Below, piece after piece: positions 31,536-40,306 of a stretch of 46,732 nucleotides of DNA (position 1 is the first letter of the stretch; each line of letters begins with the position of its first letter). A program made the translations under genes and the position numbers. The notes under the pieces are model-generated. The model was not told the DNA's origin, did no database searches, and saw only the letters and a program-made list of their open reading frames with translations. This DNA is from Bradyrhizobium oropedii (GTDB lineage: Bacteria; Pseudomonadota; Alphaproteobacteria; Rhizobiales; Xanthobacteraceae). Location: the NCBI RefSeq assembly GCF_020889685.1, contig NZ_JACMYO010000053.1:1-46732 (forward strand), written 5' to 3'.

Positions 31536-31617
31536 ATTGCATGAAATCCCAACAGATTCAATGAACTGCGGATTTCATCGCCAAACCATAGCACGGTTGC
31601 TTGCGAAGCCAAGAAAA

Positions 31618-31633
31618 AAACGTATGATCGTTT
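31618..31633 (+). promoter_or_regulatory. Operator-like site 2 (ivd side)
   Basis: AAACGTATGATCGTTT, with symmetric arms AAACG and CGTTT around a 6-base centre. It ends 30 bases before the ivd ATG. With site 1 it forms an inverted pair in the divergent promoter region, as expected for a repressor that controls itself and the ivd operon. Confidence 0.6.
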
Positions 31634-31663
31634 AATTGCAAGATGAATCTCACGGGAGGGATC

Positions 31664-32836
31664 ATGGCCTCGAACCAGGCGGCAATCTTCAACTTCGACC
31701 TTGGCGAGACCGCGGATGCGATCCGCGAGACGGTGCATGATTTCTCGACCAACGAGATCGCGCCACGCGCCGCCGAGATCGACCGCAGCAATCAGTTTCC
31801 GCGCGACCTCTGGCCGAAGATCGGCGCGCTCGGGCTGCACGGCATCACCGTCGAGGAAGAGTATGGCGGGTCGGGTCTCGGCTATCTCGAACACTGCATT
31901 GCGGTCGAGGAGATTTCGCGGGCGTCGGCCTCTGTCGGCCTGTCCTACGGCGCGCATTCCAACCTCTGCGTCAATCAGATCCGCCGCAACGGCAACGACG
32001 CGCAGAAGCGCAAATACCTGCCGAAGCTGATCTCGGGCGAGCATGTCGGCTCGCTGGCGATGTCGGAGCCCGGCGCCGGTTCCGACGTGGTGTCGATGAA
32101 GACCCGGGCCGATAAGAAGGGTGACCGGTTCGTCCTGAACGGCAACAAGATGTGGATCACCAACGGCCCGGTCGCCGATACGCTGGTGGTCTACGCCAAG
32201 ACCGATCCGAACGCCGGTCCGCGCGGCATGACCGCCTTCATCGTCGAAAAGGGCATGAAGGGATTTTCGACCGCGCAGAAGCTCGACAAGCTCGGCATGC
32301 GCGGCTCCGACACCTGCGAGCTGGTATTCGAGGATTGCGAGGTGCCGGAGGAGAACGTGCTCAATGAAGTCGGCCGCGGCGTCAATGTCTTGATGTCCGG
32401 TCTCGACTATGAGCGCGCGGTGCTGGCGGCGGGGCCGATCGGCATCATGCAGGCCTGCATGGACGTCGTGCTGCCCTATGTCCACGAGCGCAAGCAGTTC
32501 GGCGAGCCGATCGGCTCGTTCCAGCTGGTGCAGGGCAAGATCGCCGACATGTACACCACGATGAACGCCTCGCGTGCCTATGTCTACGCGGTGGCGAAAG
32601 CGTGCGATCGCGGCGAGACCACGCGCGAGGACGCCGCCGGCGCCATCCTCTATGCCGCGGAGAAGGCCACCCAATGCGCGCTGGATGCGATCCAGCTCCT
32701 GGGCGGCAACGGTTACATCAATGATTATCCGACCGGCCGCCTGCTGCGCGATGCAAAACTCTACGAGATCGGCGCCGGCACCAGCGAGATCCGCCGCATG
32801 CTGATCGGCCGCGAGCTGTTCGCCAAGACGGCGTAG
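31664..32836 (+). CDS. ivd: Isovaleryl-CoA dehydrogenase
   Basis: A flavoprotein that oxidises isovaleryl-CoA to 3-methylcrotonyl-CoA in leucine breakdown, passing electrons to ETF. The 390 residues have the acyl-CoA dehydrogenase plan. The FAD/substrate loop AMSEPGAGSDVVSMKT is at 132-147, and the catalytic Glu is E250 in LDYERAVLAAGP, the position typical of isovaleryl-CoA dehydrogenases rather than the usual C-terminal Glu. The C-terminal segment LGGNGYINDYPTGRLLRDAKLYEIGAGTSEI (in part) is standard. A GGGAGG lies 4 bases before the ATG at 31664. First gene of the liu block, with an operator-like site 30 bases upstream. Confidence 0.95.
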   Translation: MASNQAAIFNFDLGETADAIRETVHDFSTNEIAPRAAEIDRSNQFPRDLWPKIGALGLHGITVEEEYGGSGLGYLEHCIAVEEISRASASVGLSYGAHSNLCVNQIRRNGNDAQKRKYLPKLISGEHVGSLAMSEPGAGSDVVSMKTRADKKGDRFVLNGNKMWITNGPVADTLVVYAKTDPNAGPRGMTAFIVEKGMKGFSTAQKLDKLGMRGSDTCELVFEDCEVPEENVLNEVGRGVNVLMSGLDYERAVLAAGPIGIMQACMDVVLPYVHERKQFGEPIGSFQLVQGKIADMYTTMNASRAYVYAVAKACDRGETTREDAAGAILYAAEKATQCALDAIQLLGGNGYINDYPTGRLLRDAKLYEIGAGTSEIRRMLIGRELFAKTA

Positions 32837-32844
32837 TTTCTTCT

Positions 32845-32908
32845 CCCTCGCCCCGCTCTTCGCAGGGAGAGGGGCGGGGTGAGGGGCCGTCACCGCGTCG
32901 GCGGTGAC
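32845..32908. repeat. GC-rich palindromic intergenic repeat with a second hairpin
   Basis: An 11-bp stem CCTCGCCCCGC/GCGGGGTGAGG (one G-T pair) spans 32846-32884, followed by an 8-bp perfect stem GTCACCGC/GCGGTGAC with a GTCG loop (32889-32908). The first has the form of a short repeat (CCCTCGCCCCGCTC...GGGGCGGGGTGAGGG) that I recall as common between genes of rhizobia. It sits between ivd and mccB and could moderate read-through or message stability in the operon; no T-tract is present. Confidence 0.65.
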
Positions 32909-32964
32909 AGATCAATCCTCCGCTCATCGTCCTACCGTGTCCTCCAACGAAACGTGCAACACCG

Positions 32965-34569
32965 ATGCCGCTTCATTCGACGATCGATCCCACATCCCAA
33001 GAATTCGCCCGCAACGCCGACGTGATGCGCAGCCTGGTCGCGGAGCTCCGCGACAAGCTCAAGCAGGTTGCCGGCGGCGGCGGCGAGACATCGCGCAAGC
33101 GGCATACCTCGCGCGGCAAGATGCTGGCGCGTGATCGCGTCGATCTCTTGATCGACCCCGGCACCGCGTTTCTCGAGCTGTCGCCGCTGGCCGCCAACGG
33201 GCTGTACGGCGGTGACGTGCATTCGGCCAGCGTCATTACCGGCGTCGGGCGCATCTCGGGCCGCGAATGCATCATCGTCGCCAATGACGCCACCATCAAG
33301 GGCGGCACCTATTACCCGCTGACGGTGAAGAAGCATCTGCGCGCCCAGGACATCGCGCGGCAGAACAATCTGCCCTGCGTCTACATGGTGGACTCCGGCG
33401 GCGCTTTCCTGCCGTTGCAGGACGAGATCTTTCCGGACGAGCGGCATTTCGGTCGCATCTTCTACAATCAGGCGCAGATGTCGTCGCGGGGCATCCCGCA
33501 GATCGCGATCGTGATGGGTTCGTGTACGGCAGGCGGTGCCTATGTGCCGGCGATGTCGGACGAGAGCATCATCGTGCGCAATCAGGGCACGATCTTCCTC
33601 GGCGGTCCGCCGCTGGTGAAGGCCGCGACCGGCGAGGTCGTCACCGCCGAAGAGCTCGGCGGCGCCGATGTCCATTCGCGCCAGTCGGGCGTGACCGATC
33701 ACTATGCGCAGAACGACGCCCACGCGATCGGGATCGCGCGCCGCATCGTCGGCACGCTGAAGCCGCCGGCGAAGGCACCGCTCAACATGCGCCCCCCGCA
33801 GGAGCCGCTGTTTCCCGCCGAGGAAATCTACGGCGTGGTCTCCGCCGACGGCCGCAAGCCGTTCGACGTCCACGACATCATCGCGCGCATCGTCGACGGA
33901 TCGGAGTTCGACGAGTTCAAGAAGCTCTACGGCACCACGCTGATCTGTGGCTTCGCCCATATCTGGGGGTATCCGGTCGGCATCATCGCCAACAACGGCA
34001 TTCTGTTCAGCGAAAGCTCGCTGAAGGGCGCGCATTTCATCGAGCTGTGCTGCCAGCGCGGCATTCCCCTGGTGTTCCTGCAGAACATCACCGGCTTCAT
34101 GGTCGGCAAGAAGTACGAGGCCGGCGGCATCGCCCGCGACGGCGCCAAGTTGGTGACGGCGGTTGCGACCGCCGGGGTGCCGAAGTTCACCGTCGTGATC
34201 GGCGGCTCCTACGGCGCCGGCAATTACGGCATGTGCGGCCGCTCCTACAGTCCGCGCTTCCTCTGGCTGTGGCCGAACGCGCGCATCTCGGTGATGGGCG
34301 GCGAGCAAGCCTCGATGGTCCTGAGCCAGGTCAAGCGCGACGGCATCGAGGCCAAGGGCGAGAGCTGGTCGGCGGAGGAGGAAGACAAATTCCGCGAGCC
34401 GATCCGGGCGCAATACGAGAAGCAGGGCAATCCTTATTACGCCACCGCGCGGCTCTGGGACGACGGCGTGATCGATCCCGCCGACACCCGCCTGGTGCTC
34501 GGGCTCGGTCTCTCGGCCGCCGCCAACGCGCCGATCGAGCCGACGAAATTCGGCCTGTTCAGGATGTGA
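32965..34569 (+). CDS. mccB: Methylcrotonyl-CoA carboxylase, carboxyltransferase (beta) subunit
   Basis: Transfers CO2 from biotin to 3-methylcrotonyl-CoA, giving 3-methylglutaconyl-CoA. The 534 residues fit the beta subunit (about 535). Recognisable parts: HTSRGKMLARDRVDLLIDPG near the start, the acyl-CoA site around SGGAFLPLQDEIFPDERHFGR, GSCTAGGAYVPAMSDE, the LGGPPLVKAATGE loop and the second oxyanion region NITGFMVGKKYEAGG followed by GGSYGAGNYGMCGR. These separate it from propionyl-CoA carboxylase. It lies 128 bases after ivd and 14 bases before mccA. The biotin-bearing partner is the next gene. Confidence 0.95.
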   Translation: MPLHSTIDPTSQEFARNADVMRSLVAELRDKLKQVAGGGGETSRKRHTSRGKMLARDRVDLLIDPGTAFLELSPLAANGLYGGDVHSASVITGVGRISGRECIIVANDATIKGGTYYPLTVKKHLRAQDIARQNNLPCVYMVDSGGAFLPLQDEIFPDERHFGRIFYNQAQMSSRGIPQIAIVMGSCTAGGAYVPAMSDESIIVRNQGTIFLGGPPLVKAATGEVVTAEELGGADVHSRQSGVTDHYAQNDAHAIGIARRIVGTLKPPAKAPLNMRPPQEPLFPAEEIYGVVSADGRKPFDVHDIIARIVDGSEFDEFKKLYGTTLICGFAHIWGYPVGIIANNGILFSESSLKGAHFIELCCQRGIPLVFLQNITGFMVGKKYEAGGIARDGAKLVTAVATAGVPKFTVVIGGSYGAGNYGMCGRSYSPRFLWLWPNARISVMGGEQASMVLSQVKRDGIEAKGESWSAEEEDKFREPIRAQYEKQGNPYYATARLWDDGVIDPADTRLVLGLGLSAAANAPIEPTKFGLFRM

Positions 34570-34583
34570 CCCAGGATCTGACC

Positions 34584-36593
34584 ATGGACCGCTCAAAACT
34601 CTACCGGCGTTTCCGTACGCTTCTGATCGCCAACCGCGGCGAGATCGCCTGCCGCGTCATCCGCTCGGCGCGCGCCATGGGCCTGCGCACCGTCGCGGTC
34701 TATTCCGAGGCCGACCGCGACGCCATGCATGTCGCGCTGGCCGACGAGGCCGTGCTGCTAGGGCCGGCACGGGCGCGCGACAGCTATCTCAACATCGAAC
34801 GCGTGATCGCGGCCGCAAAGCAGACCGGGGCGGAGGCCGTGCATCCCGGCTACGGCTTCCTGTCCGAAAATGCCGAGTTCGCTCAGGCCTGCCTCGATGC
34901 CGGTCTGGTGTTCGTCGGCCCGACCGCCGCGATGATGACCGCGATGGGCTCGAAATCCGGTTCGAAGGCGTTGATGGAGAAGGCCGGCGTGCCGCTGGTG
35001 CCGGGCTATCACGGCGAGGCCCAGGACGAGGCGACCTTGGCGGAGGCTGCGACCCGGATCGGCTTCCCTGTGCTGGTCAAGGCATCTGCCGGCGGTGGCG
35101 GCCGCGGCATGCGCGTGGTCAATGCGGCGGCAGACCTTGCGGCCGCGATCACCAGCGCCAAGCGCGAGGCCAAGGCGGCATTCGGCGACGACCGTATGCT
35201 GATCGAGAAATACGTGCAGAACCCGCGTCACATCGAGGTGCAGATCATCGGCGACAGCCATGGCAATCTGCTCTCGCTGTGGGAGCGCGAATGCACGCTG
35301 CAACGGCGGCACCAGAAGGTGATCGAGGAGGCGCCTTCGCCGACCCTGAACGCCGCGCAGCGCGACACGGTCTGCGAAGCCGCGCGAAAAGCCGCCGGGG
35401 CGGTCAATTATGTGGGTGCCGGCACCATCGAGTTCGTCTCCGACGGCAAGGACGTGTTCTTCATCGAGATGAACACCCGCCTGCAGGTCGAGCATCCCGT
35501 CACCGAGCTGATCACCGGCGTCGATCTCGTCGAATGGCAGCTCCGCGTCGCGTTCGGCGAGGCGCTGCCGCTGAAGCAAGACGAGATCAAGCTGAACGGA
35601 CATGCCATCGAGGCGCGCGTCTACGCGGAAAATCCGCAGAAGAACTTCATGCCCTCGGTCGGCCGCATCAAGACCTGGCGGACGCCACCGGAGGGCGATG
35701 GCCTGCGGATCGATGCCGGCTATCGCAGCGGCGACAACGTCTCTCCTTATTACGACGCGATGCTCGCCAAGGTGATCGCCTGGGCGCCGACGCGTGAGGG
35801 GGCGATCGAGAAGCTCAATCGCGGGCTGGAACAGACCGATGTCCGCGGCATCGTCACGAACATCCCGTTCCTGTCGGCACTGGTGACGCATCCGCAGACG
35901 CGGGCCAATGCAATCGATACCGGCTTCATCGAGCGCGAGTTGAAAAACCTGACGGCCGGTACTGGCGCAGCCGGCGAGTTCGAGCTCTGCGCGGCGGTGG
36001 CTGCGATCGTCAACCATGAGCAGAAGGCGACGCGGAGCGAAGCCAGCTCGCCCTGGCAGGCTTTCGGCTGGATGCCGGTCGGCCGCCGCCAGCGGGTGTT
36101 TTCGTTCCGGCAGGGCCACGAGCCTGCCCACACCATCACGCTGCACTACGGCAACGGACCGTCGACGCTCTCGATCGGCGGGCGCGAGATTGGATTTGAG
36201 ATCTCGTCATCCGGCGATGACGGCTTTGACTTGACGCTCGACGGCCTCAAGTCGCGCGTCGCTTCGGTCATCGAGGGCCACGAACTCTACTTGCGCACCC
36301 GCAACGGCCGCTTCGACCTGCATTGGGTCGATCCGTTCGGCGGCGAGAGCGAGGAGCAGGTCGGCGAGGACAAGATCGTGGCACCCTTGCCGGGCACCGT
36401 GGTCGCGCTGCTGGCCGAGGAGGGCGCGACCCTGGAGAAGGGCGCGCCGATCCTGACGCTGGAAGTGATGAAGATGGAGCAGACCCTGCGCGCGCCTTAC
36501 GCAGGCGTGCTGAAGAAGCTCAAATGCAAAGTCGGCGACATCGTCGGCGAGGGCGTCGAGCTTGCCGAAGTCGAGCCTGCGGCCGCGTCATGA
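34584..36593 (+). CDS. mccA: Methylcrotonyl-CoA carboxylase, biotin-carrying (alpha) subunit
   Basis: Carboxylates biotin with ATP and bicarbonate for the beta subunit. The 669-residue protein has the biotin carboxylase domain (about 8-450: LLIANRGEIACRVIRSA, the ATP loop KASAGGGGRGMRVV, and EMNTRLQVEHPVTE). A BT-like linker follows, and the biotinyl domain is at the end (about 595-665) with biotin lysine K630 in EVMKMEQ. Domain order and length match methylcrotonyl- rather than propionyl-CoA carboxylases, and context settles it. The stop overlaps the hmgL start by four bases, so translation is coupled. Confidence 0.95.
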   Translation: MDRSKLYRRFRTLLIANRGEIACRVIRSARAMGLRTVAVYSEADRDAMHVALADEAVLLGPARARDSYLNIERVIAAAKQTGAEAVHPGYGFLSENAEFAQACLDAGLVFVGPTAAMMTAMGSKSGSKALMEKAGVPLVPGYHGEAQDEATLAEAATRIGFPVLVKASAGGGGRGMRVVNAAADLAAAITSAKREAKAAFGDDRMLIEKYVQNPRHIEVQIIGDSHGNLLSLWERECTLQRRHQKVIEEAPSPTLNAAQRDTVCEAARKAAGAVNYVGAGTIEFVSDGKDVFFIEMNTRLQVEHPVTELITGVDLVEWQLRVAFGEALPLKQDEIKLNGHAIEARVYAENPQKNFMPSVGRIKTWRTPPEGDGLRIDAGYRSGDNVSPYYDAMLAKVIAWAPTREGAIEKLNRGLEQTDVRGIVTNIPFLSALVTHPQTRANAIDTGFIERELKNLTAGTGAAGEFELCAAVAAIVNHEQKATRSEASSPWQAFGWMPVGRRQRVFSFRQGHEPAHTITLHYGNGPSTLSIGGREIGFEISSSGDDGFDLTLDGLKSRVASVIEGHELYLRTRNGRFDLHWVDPFGGESEEQVGEDKIVAPLPGTVVALLAEEGATLEKGAPILTLEVMKMEQTLRAPYAGVLKKLKCKVGDIVGEGVELAEVEPAAAS

Positions 36594-37504
36594 GCGATCA
36601 GATCCACATCGTCGAGATGGGGCCGCGCGACGGCCTCCAGAACGAGAAGACGCCGGTCAGCGTCGAGGCGCGTATCGCCTTCGTCGAGGCGCTGGTGGCG
36701 GCGGGGCTCAACACCGTCGAGGTCGGCGCCTTCGTGTCGCCGAAGGCGATCCCGCAGATGGCAAGCTCGGAGCAGGTGCTGCGCGGTGTCAGTCACGTCA
36801 AGGACGCCGAATTCCACGTGCTGGTGCCGAACGAGAAGGGCTATGACGCGGCCCGCGCGGCCGGCGCCAAGGTGGTCTCGGTGTTTGCGGCGGCCTCCGA
36901 AGGCTTTTCGCGCGCCAACATCAATTGCTCGATCGCGGAATCGATCGAGCGCTTCAAGCCGGTGCTGGCGCGCGCCAAGGCCGATGGCGTCAAGGTGCGC
37001 GGCTATGTCTCCTGCGTGCTGGGGTGTCCGTTCGACGGCGAGATCAAGCCAAAGGCGGTCGCCGACCTCGCCGTGACCCTGTGGGATCTCGGCTGCTACG
37101 AAATCTCGCTTGGCGACACCATCGGCGTCGGCACGCCGGTCAAGGCCAAGGAGGTGCTGCGTGCGGTCGGCGCCGAGCTTCCGGTCGGTAACCTCGCAAT
37201 GCACTTCCACGACACCTACGGCCAGGCGCTCGCCAATCTCTATGCCGGCATGGAGGAGGGCGTCCGCGTCATCGATTCCGCCGCCGGCGGTCTCGGCGGC
37301 TGCCCCTATGCGCCCGGCGCCACCGGCAACGTCGCGACCGAGGATGTCGTCTACATGCTGGAGGGTATGGGCGTGAAAACCGGGATCGACATGGACAGGT
37401 TGCTGGCCACCACGAACGAGGTCGCGGGGTTGCTCGGCCGCCCGCCGGTCAGCCGTGTTGCATCCGCGCTGAACGCGAAGCGGAAGCGCCTCGTAAAATC
37501 GTAA
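36590..37504 (+). CDS. Hydroxymethylglutaryl-CoA lyase
   Basis: Cleaves HMG-CoA to acetyl-CoA and acetoacetate, the last step of leucine catabolism (called hmgL, mvaB or liuE). The 304-residue TIM-barrel protein has the N-terminal GPRDGLQNEK motif with the catalytic Arg, MHFHDTYGQALANLYAG (metal-binding HxH in HFH) and the signature GGLGGCPYAPGATGNVATED with the catalytic Cys. It overlaps mccA by four bases (ATGA). No methylglutaconyl-CoA hydratase gene is present in the window, so that step is encoded elsewhere. A strong terminator closes the unit at 37757. Confidence 0.96.
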   Translation: MSDQIHIVEMGPRDGLQNEKTPVSVEARIAFVEALVAAGLNTVEVGAFVSPKAIPQMASSEQVLRGVSHVKDAEFHVLVPNEKGYDAARAAGAKVVSVFAAASEGFSRANINCSIAESIERFKPVLARAKADGVKVRGYVSCVLGCPFDGEIKPKAVADLAVTLWDLGCYEISLGDTIGVGTPVKAKEVLRAVGAELPVGNLAMHFHDTYGQALANLYAGMEEGVRVIDSAAGGLGGCPYAPGATGNVATEDVVYMLEGMGVKTGIDMDRLLATTNEVAGLLGRPPVSRVASALNAKRKRLVKS

Positions 37505-37756
37505 ATTGTAGGATGGATGGGGGAGTTTGTTCCTCGCGGCTCAAAGAGCGAAGGCGGGGGCCTGTGTCGTCGAGCCTGCGTTGCGGCGGTCGCGCTGGAT
37601 TTATGCGCTGCGAAGCGCAGATTCAAGGCGCACACGGCGCGCCCCTGGCTTGCGCAATCTGGGCTCCCGAAGCTCGCCTCTCAACCCATATGACGATCAT
37701 GCGGCAGCGCCTTGCGCTGTCGCCGCCCTCCTTGAGGGCGTTTCCTCCCTAGACTT

Positions 37757-37790
37757 GGGCCGCTTGTTGTTTCGAGCGGCCCTTTTTCTT
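37757..37790 (+). terminator. Intrinsic terminator of the leucine-degradation unit
   Basis: An 8-bp perfect stem GGGCCGCT/AGCGGCCC with a 10-base loop is followed by TTTTTCTT. It lies 250 bases after the hmgL stop. The intervening 37505-37756 holds no gene I can support. Its 3' end overlaps the end of the minus-strand gene at 37789. Confidence 0.85.
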
Positions 37791-37971
37791 ACGCTGCCGT
37801 AGCATCGATCGTCGCGATGACGGCCCGCATGTCGGTCGCCAGCTCGCGATAGTGCCCGCCCAGCCGCTGGTATAGTTCGCGGTTGCTCCCATCCAACGTC
37901 CTGCTAGCGATCAGCTCGCATTCGTCGGCGAGGACCTCAAATCGTTCCAGCTTTGCTTGAAGAGCAGACAT
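37789..37971 (-). CDS. 60-residue helical hypothetical protein
   Basis: A small all-helical protein, MSALQAKLERFEVLADECELIASRTL (first part), with NRELYQRLGGHYRELATDMRAV. The pattern of a Cys-containing first helix and a RELY-RLxxHYRELA second helix recurs in small rhizobial proteins of unknown role. An AGGGA lies about 11 bases before the ATG. It is convergent with the liu unit, and its stop codon abuts the terminator T-tract. Confidence 0.65.
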   Translation of the reverse strand: MSALQAKLERFEVLADECELIASRTLDGSNRELYQRLGGHYRELATDMRAVIATIDATAA

Positions 37972-37991
37972 GGCGGGCGTGTCCCTGACTG

Positions 37992-38273
37992 TTACTGAGG
38001 GAGTTGCGACGCTACTACTTCGGCAGCGTCTAGTGCAGAATAATTATTGCATAGAACTAAATTCTTCCCGACAGCGACGTTGACCGATTGAAGTGCGGTC
38101 CGGCATGGCTGGGAGAGTTTCCCCGACAGCGCAATCCTCTCGACAAGGTATTGCGCTTTATCAGAAATGTAACTCACGTGTACGATTTTGCCGTCTCGCC
38201 CGGTCGCGGGGCGCTTCGCGCTCGTCACGAGCGCGGCGTGAGAGAGGGCGACAACCTCGACAACCTCATCCAC
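37992..38273 (-). CDS. 93-residue hypothetical protein
   Basis: A soluble protein starting MDEVVEVVALSHAALVTSAKRPA, with a central DGKIVHVSYISDKAQYLVER and a late NLVLCNNYSALDAAEVVASQ. Codon use and base composition are less GC-rich than the neighbours, especially near 38000-38080, which may mark transferred DNA. No domain is recognised, and the start is not supported by a strong ribosome site. It may be read together with the gene at 37789 (21-base gap). Confidence 0.45.
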   Translation of the reverse strand: MDEVVEVVALSHAALVTSAKRPATGRDGKIVHVSYISDKAQYLVERIALSGKLSQPCRTALQSVNVAVGKNLVLCNNYSALDAAEVVASQLPQ

Positions 38274-38581
38274 AACTCAGGCGAGTTCTGTCGCTAGACG
38301 TCAGCCCTACGGCTGTTTGGTCAGGCGACTGTAAGGTTTCCATAAGGACCGGTAATACATGGTTGCCCGGCGGCCACGATTGTTGCGTTTTCGCAACTGT
38401 GTTTGAACATTTAACCCTAAACACAGCCGGTTGGTAGTTGCGCCGCTTTTTGGCCACACCCCGACATGAAAGGATATTCACCTAGCTGAATAGCCAGCGC
38501 TCCGACGACGGGACATTTTTTCGGGTTCCGGCGTTGATGGAGGAAAGAGCGCGGGAAACAGGGTCGCGATTGGACGCCAGG
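38274..38581. other. Divergent intergenic region upstream of ilvD
   Basis: About 310 bases, AT-richer between 38340 and 38480. A 6-bp hairpin GTTGCG/CGCAAC with a 4-base T loop is at about 38383-38398. I looked for a branched-chain-amino-acid leader peptide of the ilv type and did not find one; the short frame at 38466 (MKGYSPS) has no control-codon run. The ilvD promoter should lie here, but no consensus pair stands out. Confidence 0.5.
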
Positions 38582-40306
38582 ATGGACGCCAAGACGAACA
38601 TCAAGGGCAGGCTGCCGAGCCGTCATGTGACGGAGGGCCCTGAGCGCGCACCGCATCGGTCCTATCTCTACGCGATGGGGCTGACGACAGCCCAGATTCA
38701 TCAACCCTTTGTCGGCGTTGCTTCATGTTGGAATGAAGCTGCCCCGTGCAACATTTCGCTGATGCGCCAGGCGCAGGCGGTGAAGAAGGGCGTGGCGTCG
38801 GCCGGCGGCACGCCGCGCGAGTTCTGCACCATTACCGTGACCGACGGCATCGCCATGGGCCATGACGGCATGCGCTCGTCGCTGCCGTCGCGGGAATGCA
38901 TTGCCGATTCGGTCGAGCTGACTGTCCGCGGTCACTCCTATGATGCGCTGGTCGGGCTCGCCGGCTGCGACAAGTCGCTGCCGGGCATGATGATGGCGAT
39001 GGTCCGGCTCAACGTGCCATCGATCTTCATCTATGGCGGCTCGATTTTGCCCGGCAACTTCCGCGGGCAGCCGGTGACCGTGCAGGACATGTTCGAGGCG
39101 GTCGGCAAGCACTCGGTCGGCGCCATGTCGGACGAGGACCTGGACGAAATCGAGCGGGTGGCGTGCCCGTCGGCCGGCGCCTGCGGCGCCCAATTCACCG
39201 CCAACACCATGGCGACTGTGTCCGAGGCGATTGGCCTCGCGCTTCCGTATTCGGCCGGGGCTCCGGCGCCATACGAGATCCGCGACGCCTTCTGCTCTGC
39301 CGCCGGCGAGAAGGTGATGGAGCTGATCAAGAAAAACATCCGGCCCCGCGACATCGTCACCCGGGAAGCCCTTGAAAATGCTGCGGCCGTGGTTGCAGCC
39401 TCAGGTGGTTCGACCAATGCTGCGCTGCACCTGCCGGCCATCGCGCATGAGTGCGGCATTAAATTCAATTTGTTCGACGTTGCCGAAATCTTCAAAAAGA
39501 CTCCTTACGTCGCGGATTTGAAGCCGGGCGGCCGTTATGTTGCCAAAGACATGTTTGAAGTTGGCGGCATTCCGCTGCTGATGAAAACGCTGCTCGACAA
39601 TGGCCACCTGCACGGGAATTGCCTGACCGTCACTGGCCGAACGATCGCCGAAAACCTCAAAAGCGTGAAATGGAATCCGCACCAGGACGTGGTGCGGCCC
39701 GCCGACAATCCGATCACCGTGACAGGTGGCGTTGTCGGACTGAAGGGTAATCTCGCTCCGGAGGGTGCGATCGTGAAGGTCGCGGGAATGTCCAACCTGA
39801 GGTTTACCGGTCCGGCCCGGTGCTTCGACCGCGAGGAAGACGCCTTCGAGGCGGTGCAGAAGCGCACCTACAAGGAAGGCGAAGTGATTGTGATCCGCTA
39901 CGAGGGACCGAAGGGCGGTCCCGGGATGCGGGAGATGCTGGCGACCACGGCGGCGCTGACCGGGCAGGGGATGGGCGGCAAGATTGCCCTGATCACCGAT
40001 GGCCGGTTCTCCGGTGCCACCCGTGGCTTCTGCATCGGCCATATTGGACCTGAAGCGGCCGTCGGCGGGCCGATCGGGTTGTTGCAAGACGGCGACATCA
40101 TCGAGATCGATGCGGTCGCCGGCACCCTTAACGTAAATTTGAGCGACGCCGAACTCGCAAATCGTAAGACCAAATGGGCCCCTCGCGCGACGAACCATAC
40201 ATCTGGTGCGCTGTGGAAGTACGCCGAGCAAGTGGGGCCGGCGGTGGATGGCGCAGTCACCCATCCGGGTGGCGCGTACGAGAAACAGTGTTATGCGGAC
40301 GTTTAA
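38582..40306 (+). CDS. ilvD: Dihydroxy-acid dehydratase
   Basis: Dehydrates 2,3-dihydroxy-isovalerate and -methylvalerate in valine, isoleucine and leucine (and pantothenate) synthesis. The 574 residues match the usual alphaproteobacterial length. Iron-sulfur cysteines are in VASCWNEAAPC, GLAGCDKSLPG and PSAGACGAQFTANTM; the substrate region SGATRGFCIGHIGPEA is intact. The start at 38582 (MDAKTNIKGRLPSRH) is chosen over an earlier in-frame ATG because it matches the family N-terminus. The Edd paralogue (phosphogluconate dehydratase) is less likely from these motifs. Its last 14 bases overlap the exoR start. Confidence 0.95.
   Translation: MDAKTNIKGRLPSRHVTEGPERAPHRSYLYAMGLTTAQIHQPFVGVASCWNEAAPCNISLMRQAQAVKKGVASAGGTPREFCTITVTDGIAMGHDGMRSSLPSRECIADSVELTVRGHSYDALVGLAGCDKSLPGMMMAMVRLNVPSIFIYGGSILPGNFRGQPVTVQDMFEAVGKHSVGAMSDEDLDEIERVACPSAGACGAQFTANTMATVSEAIGLALPYSAGAPAPYEIRDAFCSAAGEKVMELIKKNIRPRDIVTREALENAAAVVAASGGSTNAALHLPAIAHECGIKFNLFDVAEIFKKTPYVADLKPGGRYVAKDMFEVGGIPLLMKTLLDNGHLHGNCLTVTGRTIAENLKSVKWNPHQDVVRPADNPITVTGGVVGLKGNLAPEGAIVKVAGMSNLRFTGPARCFDREEDAFEAVQKRTYKEGEVIVIRYEGPKGGPGMREMLATTAALTGQGMGGKIALITDGRFSGATRGFCIGHIGPEAAVGGPIGLLQDGDIIEIDAVAGTLNVNLSDAELANRKTKWAPRATNHTSGALWKYAEQVGPAVDGAVTHPGGAYEKQCYADV

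Noticed and set aside
32932..36146. Long minus-strand open frames antisense to mccB and mccA
   Set aside because: They are shadows of well-recognised plus-strand genes in GC-rich DNA, with Arg/Asp/His-rich sequence and no family resemblance.
38274..38581. Attenuator for ilvD
   Set aside because: There is a small hairpin but no leader peptide with Leu, Ile or Val codons and no T-tract terminator before the gene.
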